64,000 bases of DNA from an uncultured Marinicella sp. (GCA_947502595.1 CANNAM010000006.1:122198-186197), one strand, 5' to 3'; numbered from the stretch's first letter, positions 28,530-37,189 are shown. The notes: a model not told the origin generated them from the sequence alone. Numbers and translations are program-made.

Positions 28530-28558
28530 ATTATACATACACGAATGTATGTTGTCAA
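28530..28558 (-). promoter_or_regulatory. consensus sigma-70 promoter of acrAB
   Basis: On the minus strand a perfect TTGACA (28553-28558) and a perfect TATAAT (28530-28535) are separated by exactly 17 bases. The spacer is filled by the AcrR-type dyad. A promoter this strong fits a tightly repressed operon. Confidence 0.9.
28535..28552. promoter_or_regulatory. AcrR-type operator
   Basis: ACATACA-CGAA-TGTATGT is a perfect 7-base inverted repeat and closely resembles the E. coli AcrR site upstream of acrAB (TACATACA and TGTATGTA half-sites). It occupies the acrAB promoter spacer and touches the -35 box of the divergent acrR promoter, so one bound repressor could control both directions. Confidence 0.85.
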
Positions 28559-28580
28559 TTTTAGTTTGTTTTGGTAGAAT
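28552..28580 (+). promoter_or_regulatory. sigma-70 promoter of acrR
   Basis: TTGTCA (28552-28557) and TAGAAT (28575-28580) are 17 bases apart. The predicted transcript start falls at or next to the ATG at 28587, implying little or no leader. Confidence 0.65.
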
Positions 28581-28586
28581 GTCATC

Positions 28587-29219
28587 ATGCGTAAAACCAA
28601 ACAACAAGCTCAGCTGACCAAAGAGGCAATTTTAGCAGCGGCACTGCAGTGTTTTTCAGAGCAGGGATTTTTTAACACTTCGCTGGATGACATAGCAAAA
28701 TCAGCCAATGTGACCCGAGGCGCAGTGTATTGGCACTTCAGTAACAAAGCCGATATTTTTGATGCCCTGCACGAACAGTTACATGAGCCATTCATAAAAA
28801 TCATATTGCAAGATCTAGAAGTTGAAAGCCAGCATCCGATAAAGCAGCTGAAACAGTTGTGCATCAAACTTTTACATGAGCTGGGTGATAACCCATCCAA
28901 AATCAGCACCATGAAACTGTTTTTTCAGTGTGACTACTCAGGCGACTTGGCACAATTCAAACAACTCCATCAGAACAAAAAACTGCAAAGTCTTGAGCTG
29001 TTTGAACAGTATTTTAAACGCGCTCAAAACAACCGCTTAATTAACCCAGACACCAACCCGAGAATACTGACCTTGACCTTGCATTGTTTTCTGAAAGGCG
29101 TGTTGTTTGAGTATTTGAATCACTCAGACCTTATTGACCTGACCGCACATTCGGAATCACTGATTGAGCAACTGTTTCAAGGCCTGGAAGACTGTCATGG
29201 CACTAAACAGTCTATTTAG
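28587..29219 (+). CDS. acrR: TetR-family repressor of the RND pump (AcrR-like)
   Basis: The 210-residue protein has an N-terminal helix-turn-helix (AILAAALQCFSEQGFFNTSLDDIAKSANVTRGAVYWHFSNKADIFDAL, residues ~14-61) with the TRGAVYWHF recognition helix typical of AcrR/TtgR/MexZ repressors. The C-terminal helical domain would bind drug-like ligands. It is divergent from acrAB and its operator lies between them. There is no Shine-Dalgarno sequence before the ATG, which agrees with a leaderless transcript. The 3' end meets the next gene tail-to-tail with an eight-base overlap. Confidence 0.9.
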   Translation: MRKTKQQAQLTKEAILAAALQCFSEQGFFNTSLDDIAKSANVTRGAVYWHFSNKADIFDALHEQLHEPFIKIILQDLEVESQHPIKQLKQLCIKLLHELGDNPSKISTMKLFFQCDYSGDLAQFKQLHQNKKLQSLELFEQYFKRAQNNRLINPDTNPRILTLTLHCFLKGVLFEYLNHSDLIDLTAHSESLIEQLFQGLEDCHGTKQSI

Positions 29220-30138
29220 GTGCTTGCAATTGATCAAGATGACTGATTAATAACTCCACATCTTTGTGCATACCTGGCATCACTTGCATTTCATAAATGG
29301 CTGCAAAATCCAAACCACAAACAGAGTTGTCAACTGTACACATCATCATTGAAACTGAGCCGAATCCTTCGCAAATGGCACCTTGCTGGTAACGACAAGC
29401 CATTTTCATCAAAGCATAGCTGCTGACCCTGCTATTATATTCAAGGTCTTGGCTGTTTAACCATGTGGATACTGGCAGTATTTCACCGTGCTGAAAATAC
29501 ATGAATGTAGATATTGACGCCTCAAACAGCAGCGCAGAATTTTGACTGGCCAGTACTGCATTTAATTTGTTCAGGGCAGCCATGCGGTACTGTTCTGGAA
29601 AACTTTCGTCATAGCTTGGCGTGGCTTGCTTAACCATTTGCCCTAACTCAGAAGTAGTCGGCAATTGTTTCAACAGTACATCCAGTTCAGACATACCGAG
29701 TAATTTTGGGTAGCGCTGGGTTGCTTCAGCACAAAATTTAATGTAATCATCAACTACAGTTGGACGCTGACTCTCAGCCAATATTTGATGAAACCATTGT
29801 TCTATATTGGCATCTTTGCTACAAACCGTATAAATTAGCAGCACTGTTCTGGCTTCAATGGACGGGTCTGGGTGGTACCGGTGTGGTTGCAATTCGTCCA
29901 GTACCGCACGCAGCTCGTCTGTTGTTTCAGCTTGAACGCCTGCTGCTTTATTGTCTGGGGTGGTCACAACATCTGCTTGCTTGGCAATTTCATTGACTTG
30001 CGGGCTGTTTTTTTGTTCGTGCAAAGCCTGCAAAGAAGCCTTGTTTCTGGGTTCAGTGAGCCAAAAAATAGACAGCAGCACCAGCACCACAAAAGCAATC
30101 ATCAAAAAAAACATTTTATGGAAACCGCGCCTATTCAT
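29212..30138 (-). CDS. membrane-anchored hypothetical protein with Cys-rich C-terminus
   Basis: I do not recognise a named family. The 308-residue protein has one N-terminal membrane helix (MFFLMIAFVVLVLLSIFWL), a low-complexity linker and a mostly helical periplasmic part. The C-terminus has four cysteines in the pattern MACRYQQGAICEG, MMMC and SVCGLDF, followed by EMQVMPGMHKDVELLI. The same arrangement ends the upstream neighbour, with which this gene overlaps by eight bases, so the two look like paralogous partners exported to the periplasm. Confidence 0.6.
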   Translation of the reverse strand: MNRRGFHKMFFLMIAFVVLVLLSIFWLTEPRNKASLQALHEQKNSPQVNEIAKQADVVTTPDNKAAGVQAETTDELRAVLDELQPHRYHPDPSIEARTVLLIYTVCSKDANIEQWFHQILAESQRPTVVDDYIKFCAEATQRYPKLLGMSELDVLLKQLPTTSELGQMVKQATPSYDESFPEQYRMAALNKLNAVLASQNSALLFEASISTFMYFQHGEILPVSTWLNSQDLEYNSRVSSYALMKMACRYQQGAICEGFGSVSMMMCTVDNSVCGLDFAAIYEMQVMPGMHKDVELLISHLDQLQAPK

Positions 30139-31516
30139 TGAACAGCTCCTGGTAATGGTTTTTGAATTGCATCACATCTTGCCATCGATTGGGGCTGATG
30201 AGGTCTTGCCTAAAAAAATCCTGCAAGTTTTTCCCACAGGCCGCTGGAAAAGTATACATACCAAACAGGCAATACTCCTGCACGATCATGCTTTTTGCAC
30301 CACAGTCCCACCCCAGCTCACATAAATACATCTGAGTGGCGTAACGCAATACATGACTGTGTTGCAAGCGATTTTGCCTGCCAGAGATTTCAAACACCAA
30401 CTGATCAGGTGTGATGCGGAATTGGTTGGCTGGCTCAGATTGGGTCGAATGATATGAAAAACCAAGCTGATTGCGCCAATAAGTTTGTTCACCTTCTAAA
30501 GTGATTAACGCTTCATAAAAAGCTTGTGCAACATCGGTGTACAACGCTTGGATGAGCGCCTGGTCATGCGACTGAAAATCAGCCAAAACTTCTTTTAGTT
30601 GTGTTTGGTTGACCACTTTTTGACTTTTAATTTCAGCTTCATACTGATCAATTTGTTGGTATAAATCATTGCGCTGTTCACTGAGCGATTGTGCCAATGA
30701 TTCATCACTGTGACGCACTTCCAGCCACTGTAGCCTCAACTCTTCACGCAGTTGTTGTAGTTGTTCAATCTCGCTATGAAGCAGTTGTAACCCAGCTGTA
30801 TCATCACTGTCTTCACCTTCTAATACAGCAACAAGCTGTGCAAAACTTTGCTGCCATTGTGCCGCCAGTTGCCGGGTTTGTTTGATGGCTTTACCTGCTT
30901 TTGACTTTGGCATTGTGACCAATAATTTTTTTGTCAAAGCATCAGTGATGTCGTTGATGGGAATGGTGTTATTATCTGCTGCATTGAACACCCCATAATC
31001 GGTCCACAATCCATAACAGCGCTGCACCCAATGAACCAAAGCTTCTGTTTGACCTGCAGTCAATGGCACTTGTTCACCAGGCAAAAGATCAACTTGTCCA
31101 TACAAGCCCTGAGATGGGCGCACCAATTCACTGACATCAGCCGCCAAACCATTGTTGCGCCAAAACGCATAAAAACGACTGCAGGCTTTGGCAGCTTGCA
31201 ATTGCTGGTAAATATCCAAATAGCTTAATGCTGCGTCTGCAGGCACTTTACTGTGCTCAACCTTCGCCGCAGTTTCAATGGTCGATATATTGATGACGGG
31301 TGTTTTGGCTGGACGTTCATCGGTAACATTGCTGTCAGTTTCAGCTTCAGAAACCACATTGATAACTGGCTGATTGTTTGGCCGGTCTTTATTGTGTTTG
31401 ATTTGGTAGTTCAATAAAAATAAAGCCAGCACTATCACAGCCACCAGAAAGCCATAAAATAGATAGGACAACAGTTTTTGATTCATCAGCAAGGAATTAA
31501 TTACATTTGAAGACAT
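30131..31516 (-). CDS. membrane-anchored coiled-coil hypothetical protein
   Basis: The 461-residue protein has an N-terminal membrane helix (LLSYLFYGFLVAVIVLALFL, residues ~14-33), a helical region and a long central coiled coil (~230-340, rich in Gln, Leu and Glu). A C-terminal domain has cysteines in LCELGWDCGAKS, VQEYC and PAACGKNLQDFF, then SPNRWQDVMQFKNHYQELF. This end aligns with the end of the downstream overlapping gene. The membrane-anchored, periplasmic, paired organisation suggests a complex. Function is unknown. Confidence 0.6.
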   Translation of the reverse strand: MSSNVINSLLMNQKLLSYLFYGFLVAVIVLALFLLNYQIKHNKDRPNNQPVINVVSEAETDSNVTDERPAKTPVINISTIETAAKVEHSKVPADAALSYLDIYQQLQAAKACSRFYAFWRNNGLAADVSELVRPSQGLYGQVDLLPGEQVPLTAGQTEALVHWVQRCYGLWTDYGVFNAADNNTIPINDITDALTKKLLVTMPKSKAGKAIKQTRQLAAQWQQSFAQLVAVLEGEDSDDTAGLQLLHSEIEQLQQLREELRLQWLEVRHSDESLAQSLSEQRNDLYQQIDQYEAEIKSQKVVNQTQLKEVLADFQSHDQALIQALYTDVAQAFYEALITLEGEQTYWRNQLGFSYHSTQSEPANQFRITPDQLVFEISGRQNRLQHSHVLRYATQMYLCELGWDCGAKSMIVQEYCLFGMYTFPAACGKNLQDFFRQDLISPNRWQDVMQFKNHYQELFNE

Positions 31517-31621
31517 AGTAACAGGTCAATATCAGGATATAAAGCACCATCACCCTCATAAAAGCAAATCTAAACGGCCTTGCTTACAAATTGAATTCAG
31601 GCTTTGATACAGCACAATCAA

Positions 31622-31651
31622 TTGCCTTTTGCGGTGGTAATCAATTACAAT
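31622..31651 (+). promoter_or_regulatory. candidate promoter of the Tag-like gene
   Basis: TTGCCT (31622-31627) and TACAAT (31646-31651) are 18 bases apart, so transcription would begin near 31658. That excludes the upstream in-frame TTG at 31591 and supports the ATG at 31678. Confidence 0.45.
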
Positions 31652-31677
31652 TTTTACTCACCATAAAACAGTCACCC

Positions 31678-32409
31678 ATGCACAGCTTTCAAACCATTTA
31701 CGCTACAGCCGCACAACGCAAAGGCGGAGAACAGCAACTCAAATCATTGCTGCCTGAAGTTATCAGCAAGCAACAATTGGCCGAAAAAGGCGACGATCGA
31801 TTTCTGGCGATGATGTGTAAAGCCATCAACCAAGCAGGCTTTAACTGGACCGTGATAGAAAACAAATGGCCTCAGTTTGAGGAAGCCTTTCATGGTTTTG
31901 ATGTCAAAAGACTGGCCTTCAAAGCACCGGAAGAATGGGAGGCTTATGTACAAGACAAACGGGTGGTACGTAACTGGACCAAAATTAAAGCCATGATGGT
32001 CAATGCCAACTTCGTGAATTACACCGCTGATGAACAGGGCAGTTTTGCACAGTTCATTGCCCAATGGCCTGAGTCAGACCAAATTGGACTGATGGCTTAT
32101 CTGAAAAAGCACGGCTCCAGACTGGGTGGCAACACCGGATTTTGGTTTTTGCGCTATGTGGGTAAAGACTGTTTCACCACCACCCATGACACCATTCAAG
32201 CAGTTAAACAGGCTGGCTATGAAACCAATGACCACCCCACATCCAAGCGTGATTTGACCCAAGTCCAGCTGGCCTTCAACACTTGGCATGCAGAAACCGG
32301 TATGCCTTACACCCACCTGAGTAAAATTGCGGCTTATTCAGTGGGTGAAAACTACCCAGTGGACGGTATTCAACAACAAATGCATAAATTCAGAGCTGGC
32401 AGTGCATAA
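31678..32409 (+). CDS. divergent DNA-3-methyladenine glycosylase I-like protein
   Basis: The 243-residue protein matches the Tag fold: FLAMMCKAINQAGFNWTVIENKWPQFEEAFHGFD, followed by RVVRNWTKIKAMMVNANFV and GFWFLRYVGKDCFTTT. Tag removes 3-methyladenine from alkylated DNA. The usual N-terminal Cys-Gly-Trp zinc and stacking region of E. coli Tag is absent, so this belongs to a divergent branch and activity is not assured. I choose the ATG at 31678 over an upstream TTG because the only promoter-like boxes lie between them. Confidence 0.72.
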   Translation: MHSFQTIYATAAQRKGGEQQLKSLLPEVISKQQLAEKGDDRFLAMMCKAINQAGFNWTVIENKWPQFEEAFHGFDVKRLAFKAPEEWEAYVQDKRVVRNWTKIKAMMVNANFVNYTADEQGSFAQFIAQWPESDQIGLMAYLKKHGSRLGGNTGFWFLRYVGKDCFTTTHDTIQAVKQAGYETNDHPTSKRDLTQVQLAFNTWHAETGMPYTHLSKIAAYSVGENYPVDGIQQQMHKFRAGSA

Positions 32410-32513
32410 GCTGCTAACCAAGGATAAAACTGTCTGCCGCTGATGGAATTTCAGCCACTGCCGCCAATTTCAGCCTATAATTATTGTCACGCTCAAACCA
32501 GGCAGACCACACC

Positions 32514-33545
32514 ATGCGCTATTTAGGCATGCACCAACAACCTCACGACCATTGGTTGGAAGTGATGAATCAATCAAAATACCGAAAGTATGCATCTGAT
32601 CGATACAATGAAGGCCCATTGATTGATGAACTAGAAACCCGCATTGCCGCACTTCTAGGCAAACCAGATGCAATGTTCTTCAACAAAGGCGTCACCTGCC
32701 AACTGGCCGCTTTGAAAGTCCACTGCAAACAACATAATCAAGTCATGTTGCACCCCCAATCACACATCGTTCAAGATGAACAAGATGCGTATCAGGCACT
32801 GATGGGGTTGGAAGGAGTTTTGGTGGGTCAAATGGATCAACCCATAACGCTGGAAGATGTACAGTCAACCAATCAAGGTGTCGCCGTATTGGTGATTGAA
32901 TTGCCTTTAAGACGAGCTGGTTTTAAGCTGCCAACTTGGCAACAGCTCCTGCAATTACGTCAGTGGTGCAATGAGCATCAAGTCATCATGCACTTAGACG
33001 GCGCCCGGTTGTGGGAATCAGCCAACTATTATGGACTGGCTTGGGCCAGTATTGCCAACTTGTTTGATTCTGTTTATGTGTCACTGTACAAAGGCCTGGG
33101 TGGTATGAGCGGTGCTGTACTGGCAGGCAATGCCGAGTTTTTAACTCAATGTGCAGTGTGGCGTGAGCGGCTGGGTTCCAACATGTGGTCAGCCTGCCCT
33201 GCTTTGATCACTGCATTACATGGCATGGACCAAAACTTGCACCACATCAGCAGCTGGGTGAACCGCGCCAAGGAAATCGCCAAAGCGTTACAGGGCATAG
33301 AGGGTTTGATTGTTGACCCACCTCAAACCAATGGTTTTCAAGTCAAAACAGCCGGCAACATTTACCAACTCAACAACCGACTCAAAGCCCTCTCCACCCA
33401 GTTGGAAATCAGCCCATGCAAGCCATTTGCGGCAATACCAAACAGCAAACTGCTGTACACTGAAATTCAAGTTGGCGCCCAACACAGCGACATCAAAACC
33501 TACGAGTTGGTGCAGTTTTTCAAGCAGCTTACAGCAGCAACTTAA
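32514..33545 (+). CDS. threonine aldolase-like PLP enzyme
   Basis: The 343-residue protein is in the beta-eliminating lyase/threonine aldolase family of fold-type I PLP enzymes. It has YNEGPLIDELETRIAALLGK, FFNKGVTCQLAAL, the aspartate-arginine motif HLDGARLWESA, and the Schiff-base lysine in VSLYKGLGGMSGAVLAG. Family members cleave L-threonine or allo-threonine to glycine and acetaldehyde. The frame is open upstream to a TTG at 32484; the ATG at 32514 begins at the expected place. It converges with gltX, leaving only 19 bases. Confidence 0.82.
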   Translation: MRYLGMHQQPHDHWLEVMNQSKYRKYASDRYNEGPLIDELETRIAALLGKPDAMFFNKGVTCQLAALKVHCKQHNQVMLHPQSHIVQDEQDAYQALMGLEGVLVGQMDQPITLEDVQSTNQGVAVLVIELPLRRAGFKLPTWQQLLQLRQWCNEHQVIMHLDGARLWESANYYGLAWASIANLFDSVYVSLYKGLGGMSGAVLAGNAEFLTQCAVWRERLGSNMWSACPALITALHGMDQNLHHISSWVNRAKEIAKALQGIEGLIVDPPQTNGFQVKTAGNIYQLNNRLKALSTQLEISPCKPFAAIPNSKLLYTEIQVGAQHSDIKTYELVQFFKQLTAAT

Positions 33546-33564
33546 GCTACAAATCAAACTTTAT

Positions 33565-34968
33565 TCAGCTGAATTTTTGTTGCAAATGACCCAAAGCATG
33601 CTCCAAGCGATTGATGGTTTCGCTTTGTCCCAACACCCGCATAATTTCATCATTGGCAGGGCCTTGGGCTTGACCAGATAAGGCCAATCGAACCGGCATG
33701 CCGACTTTGCCAAAACCCACTTCCAATTCGGCAACCACATCGGCAATCAACTGATGTAAGTCTGCACCCGCCCAATCGGTGATCGCTTGGCATTTGGCAA
33801 TCACTGCCTGCAATGGCTCAATGGCCGACTCTTTGAAAGCCTTGGCTTCGGCTTTTTCATCATAGCCTTGCAAAGGTTGCAGCAGAAACAAACCCATGTC
33901 CACTAATTCATTGATGGTGTGCGCCCGTTCTTTGAACATGCCAACCACTGCAGACAGGTTGATTTCAGTCGGCAAATGCACGCCCAAAGTCATCAGGCGC
34001 TTTTGCATCAAACCAACCAAGCGCAAATCATCGGCTTGTTGCATGTACTGCTGATTGATCCAGTTCAGTTTGGTGGTGTTGAAGGCGCTAGGCGCTTTGT
34101 TAACCCCTGAAAGGTCAAACAACTCAATCATTTCTGCTTTACTGAATAACTCTTGGTCACCATTGGACCAACCCAAACGCACCAAGTAGTTCAATACCGC
34201 TTCAGGCAAATACCCATCTTCGGCATACTGCATCACACTGACTGCGCCATGGCGTTTGGATAACCGCGCACCATCATCACCTAATATCATGGGTACATGC
34301 GCAAACTCTGGAACAGTTTCGCCCAAAGCATGGTAGATGTTAATTTGTCGGGGTGTGTTGTTGATGTGATCATCACCACGAATCACATGCGTGATGCCCA
34401 TATCCGCATCATCAATAACCACGCTGAAATTGTAAGTCGGCATGCCATCGGCACGGGCAATCACCAAGTCATCCAGTTCGGCATTGGCGGTTATGATTTC
34501 ACCACGCACATGGTCGTTGAATTTGACTTCACCTGTTTTTGGGGTTTTGAAGCGAATGATGGTTTGGTCTGTTTTGCTTAAACCTAAATCACGACATTTA
34601 CCGTCATATCGCGGCTTTTCACCATTTTTCATCTGCTGTTCGCGAATTTTATCGATGCGCTCTTTTGAACAATCACAGTAATAAGCTTGGTCATTACTCA
34701 ATAAATGCTCAATTTTCTCATGGTACCGCTTGAGGTTTTTACTTTGGTATTTAACTTCAGAATCATAGTCTAATCCCAACCAATTCATGCCTTCAAAAAT
34801 TGCATCGACAGAATCTTGGGTTGAACGCTCAGTGTCAGTGTCTTCAATCCGCAATTCAAATTGACCACCATGATGACGCGCATAAAGGTATGAGAACAAG
34901 GCGGTTCGGGCGCCACCTACGTGAAGGTAGCCGGTTGGACTGGGGGCAAATCGAGTGATGACTTTCAT
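33565..34968 (-). CDS. gltX: glutamyl-tRNA synthetase
   Basis: The 467-residue class I synthetase charges tRNA-Glu. It has the HIGH-type motif in APSPTGYLHVGGART (residues ~7-21), the zinc-binding-like YYCDCSKERI and GKCRDLG segment, HVIRGDDHINNTPRQ, the KMSKS-type motif LSKRHGA, and a helical anticodon domain. Length is normal for the gammaproteobacterial form. It is monocistronic, with a structured element upstream. Confidence 0.96.
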   Translation of the reverse strand: MKVITRFAPSPTGYLHVGGARTALFSYLYARHHGGQFELRIEDTDTERSTQDSVDAIFEGMNWLGLDYDSEVKYQSKNLKRYHEKIEHLLSNDQAYYCDCSKERIDKIREQQMKNGEKPRYDGKCRDLGLSKTDQTIIRFKTPKTGEVKFNDHVRGEIITANAELDDLVIARADGMPTYNFSVVIDDADMGITHVIRGDDHINNTPRQINIYHALGETVPEFAHVPMILGDDGARLSKRHGAVSVMQYAEDGYLPEAVLNYLVRLGWSNGDQELFSKAEMIELFDLSGVNKAPSAFNTTKLNWINQQYMQQADDLRLVGLMQKRLMTLGVHLPTEINLSAVVGMFKERAHTINELVDMGLFLLQPLQGYDEKAEAKAFKESAIEPLQAVIAKCQAITDWAGADLHQLIADVVAELEVGFGKVGMPVRLALSGQAQGPANDEIMRVLGQSETINRLEHALGHLQQKFS

Positions 34969-35047
34969 GGTTATTTATATAATTGATTAAGTATATTTAG
35001 TGGTTGTGATTCTAAATTAAATCAGCACAACATACTGCGATAATTTT

Positions 35048-35200
35048 CATTAAAATACCCAGCTGGCTGGGCTTGTCGCGCATAAGGCAGCTACAGTTAG
35101 AAGCCTGTTTCTAAGTTGAAAACTGCTTAACTCCGTGCATCACACTTCAACAGAGTCGCCTGTCGAAGTGCGCGGAGAACGCATAAATTCAGCCAGCACC
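35048..35200 (-). ncRNA. structured intergenic element upstream of gltX, possible small RNA
   Basis: Between gltX and the DUF442 gene is a non-coding stretch with nested pairing. GCTGGCTG (35062-35069) pairs with CAGCCAGC (35190-35197). A long hairpin at 35131-35177 uses CTCCGTG with CGCGGAG, then CACTTC with GAAGTG and ACAG with CTGT. On the minus strand the distal end forms a small CCCAG/CTGGG hairpin followed by TATTTT, terminator-like. I do not recognise a known RNA family. It may be a small RNA or the structured leader of gltX. Confidence 0.35.
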
Positions 35201-35257
35201 GCTTGCAAAATGCAATGAGAGTATCCAATTGACTGAGTCTAAGTTAAAGACAATCAG

Positions 35258-35761
35258 TTACTGACCCAATAAGGTCTTCACCGAGTCATTCAGTGCAGTT
35301 TCCTTGGAGCCAACAGCTTGCAAAGCTTCAGCCTCGGTTTTGTCTTGGTATTTAATCAACCATGCCGTGTACAATTGGGTGGCTCGGTTGCCCGATCGAC
35401 AATGTAACAGCAGGTTCTTGCCCGCATGCGCGGTCATTAATTCGTTGAACTCTGTTAACTTGGCTGGCGAATATGGATGTCCCTGACCTACCTCTAACAA
35501 GTCATAAGTCATATTGAACTTTGAAGCCTGCTCAAGCTCATTGAAATCCACTTGCTGCACTTCAGCGGCAGTGCGGGTGTTGATAACAGCGCCAATTTCT
35601 TCGGCAGCCAACTCACTGAAATCTGCTGCTGAAGGCTGGTCGCCAATCCAAACGTTGGCGCCCACTTGCTGGGCTTTGGCCAAGTAACTGGCTTGTTCTT
35701 GGGATTCTTGTGCAACGGCAAATTGTGCGGCCAATAGCAACATGACAATATATTTCAACAT
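35258..35761 (-). CDS. exported DUF442 (beta-lactamase hydrolase-like) phosphatase
   Basis: The 167-residue protein has a signal peptide (MLKYIVMLLLAAQFAVA) and a dual-specificity-phosphatase-like domain with ANVWIGDQPSAADF, INTRTAAEV and the active-site loop LLHCRSGNRATQLYTAWL. The last gives the cysteine and arginine spaced as in DUF442 proteins. Some relatives are fused to sulfur dioxygenases and linked to sulfide metabolism; here the domain stands alone in the periplasm. It lies 22 bases after the CnoX-like thioredoxin gene and is probably co-transcribed with it. Confidence 0.78.
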   Translation of the reverse strand: MLKYIVMLLLAAQFAVAQESQEQASYLAKAQQVGANVWIGDQPSAADFSELAAEEIGAVINTRTAAEVQQVDFNELEQASKFNMTYDLLEVGQGHPYSPAKLTEFNELMTAHAGKNLLLHCRSGNRATQLYTAWLIKYQDKTEAEALQAVGSKETALNDSVKTLLGQ

Positions 35762-35783
35762 GGTAAATACCTCTGGTGTTGGT

Positions 35784-36581
35784 TTAATTCAATAGTGAAC
35801 CCATTCTGCGGCGGTATTGAGCCGCTAATTTGGGGTCGTTCAATAAACTGAATGAAGCAATCAATAGCTGTTTGATGCCTGCATTGGTTAAATCATTTTG
35901 CAGTTTGGCTAACAATGCCTGTACAGCCGGCTCAACCTCACCTTGGGCAATTTGTTGTTTCAAAGCACCCAACTCATCATTGGCATCAACAGCAGCCAGT
36001 TGGATCTTGGCTTTGGCTTGGTCAGCCTCAGGCGTTTTCAATTGTTCGTCACTTAATCCTGCGAACATTTTTTCTGCGGCATCGGTGTTATTCATCAACA
36101 AATGAACATCAATGGTTTGCCATACGGCTTGTTCAGCCGGCAATTCCAATAATGCCGCCAAAGCAGCCTCATACTGTTGGCTGTCAATCAATGCCTGGAT
36201 GTTGGTATCCACCACTGGGGCAGCAGGCTCTACTGACAGCTCTATGTGCTCAGACAACCAGGCAACAATTTCACCTTCAGATTTAACCCCCATGAAATTA
36301 TCAACAATTTGCCCGCCTTTGAGCAGCGCCACAGTGGGCAAACTTTGGATGCCCATTTGCTGGGCCAGCATTTGCTCCTGGTCGGTATCGACTTTGGCCA
36401 ACACCAAAGCATCGGGGTACTTCTCTGCAATCGAATGCAGAATGGGCGTGAGGTTTTTACATGGTTCACACCAATCAGCCCAAAAATCCAGTAGCACTGG
36501 CAATTGTTTAGATTTTTCAATCACCTCTGCCATAAAGGTTTCAGCGGTGACATCAATAATTTGTGCTTTTGTCTCAGTCAT
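35784..36581 (-). CDS. cnoX: thioredoxin-TPR co-chaperone, CnoX/YbbN-like
   Basis: The 265-residue protein joins an N-terminal thioredoxin domain (LLDFWADWCEPCKNLTPIL, MGIQSLPTVALLKGG) to a C-terminal TPR region (~115-265, ending PKLAAQYRRRMGSLLN). This is the layout of CnoX/YbbN, which holds unfolded proteins and passes them to GroEL and DnaK under oxidative stress. Unlike E. coli YbbN, the CEPC active site keeps both cysteines, so it should also be a dithiol reductase. The frame is open to a TTG at 36617, but the ATG at 36581 begins the expected family N-terminus. Confidence 0.85.
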   Translation of the reverse strand: MTETKAQIIDVTAETFMAEVIEKSKQLPVLLDFWADWCEPCKNLTPILHSIAEKYPDALVLAKVDTDQEQMLAQQMGIQSLPTVALLKGGQIVDNFMGVKSEGEIVAWLSEHIELSVEPAAPVVDTNIQALIDSQQYEAALAALLELPAEQAVWQTIDVHLLMNNTDAAEKMFAGLSDEQLKTPEADQAKAKIQLAAVDANDELGALKQQIAQGEVEPAVQALLAKLQNDLTNAGIKQLLIASFSLLNDPKLAAQYRRRMGSLLN

Positions 36582-36613
36582 TATTTGGCTCGTGGTAGGG
36601 TTATCAATCAATC

Positions 36614-37189
36614 TCAATAATAAGGGTTTTCACCTTGCTCATGATCGGTGGCATCCAACACATCTTTAATTTCGGGGAAAGCGTTGGTGATTTGGGTTTG
36701 CATACCCTGTGACAAAGTTTGTTTCGCCATCCCACAACCCTGACATCCTCCACCGAATTGGATGTATGCATGCCCTTCTTCAATGGCTGTCAACTCAGCC
36801 CGTCCACCATGGGATGCCAACATGGGGTTGATGGTGGCATCGATGAAATAGGCAACTCGATCAAATAAAGGTGCATCATCATCAGGAGACTGGCCTTTTA
36901 GCATCGGCGCTTTGATATTAAGTTGCCCACTGGCACCTTGAATTTCATAGTCTATTTCAGCGTCAACAAAATAGTCTTCATCATTTTTGGCCACATACAG
37001 ATTGAATGGACCCAGCTCTTGTACGGCATAACTGTCATCGACTTCATCGGCTTCACAAAATCCTAAATGACAATCAGCTGCCGGTGTGCCTGGGTTTTGT
37101 ACATCAACCTTAAGGTGCAGGTTCTCGATGTCTTGTTCGTTGATAACACCAGCCAAAAATTCGATGGCTGATTCAGTGACTTTAATCAT
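36614..37189 (-). CDS. nfuA: Fe-S biogenesis protein NfuA
   Basis: The 191-residue protein has an N-terminal degenerate A-type carrier domain (residues ~1-95) and a C-terminal Nfu domain with the cluster-binding pair in FGGGCQGCGMAKQTLSQG. NfuA delivers 4Fe-4S clusters to apoproteins, especially under oxidative stress or iron limitation. It overlaps the esterase stop region by four bases and precedes the CnoX-like gene, an arrangement that suggests a stress-related unit. Confidence 0.94.
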   Translation of the reverse strand: MIKVTESAIEFLAGVINEQDIENLHLKVDVQNPGTPAADCHLGFCEADEVDDSYAVQELGPFNLYVAKNDEDYFVDAEIDYEIQGASGQLNIKAPMLKGQSPDDDAPLFDRVAYFIDATINPMLASHGGRAELTAIEEGHAYIQFGGGCQGCGMAKQTLSQGMQTQITNAFPEIKDVLDATDHEQGENPYY

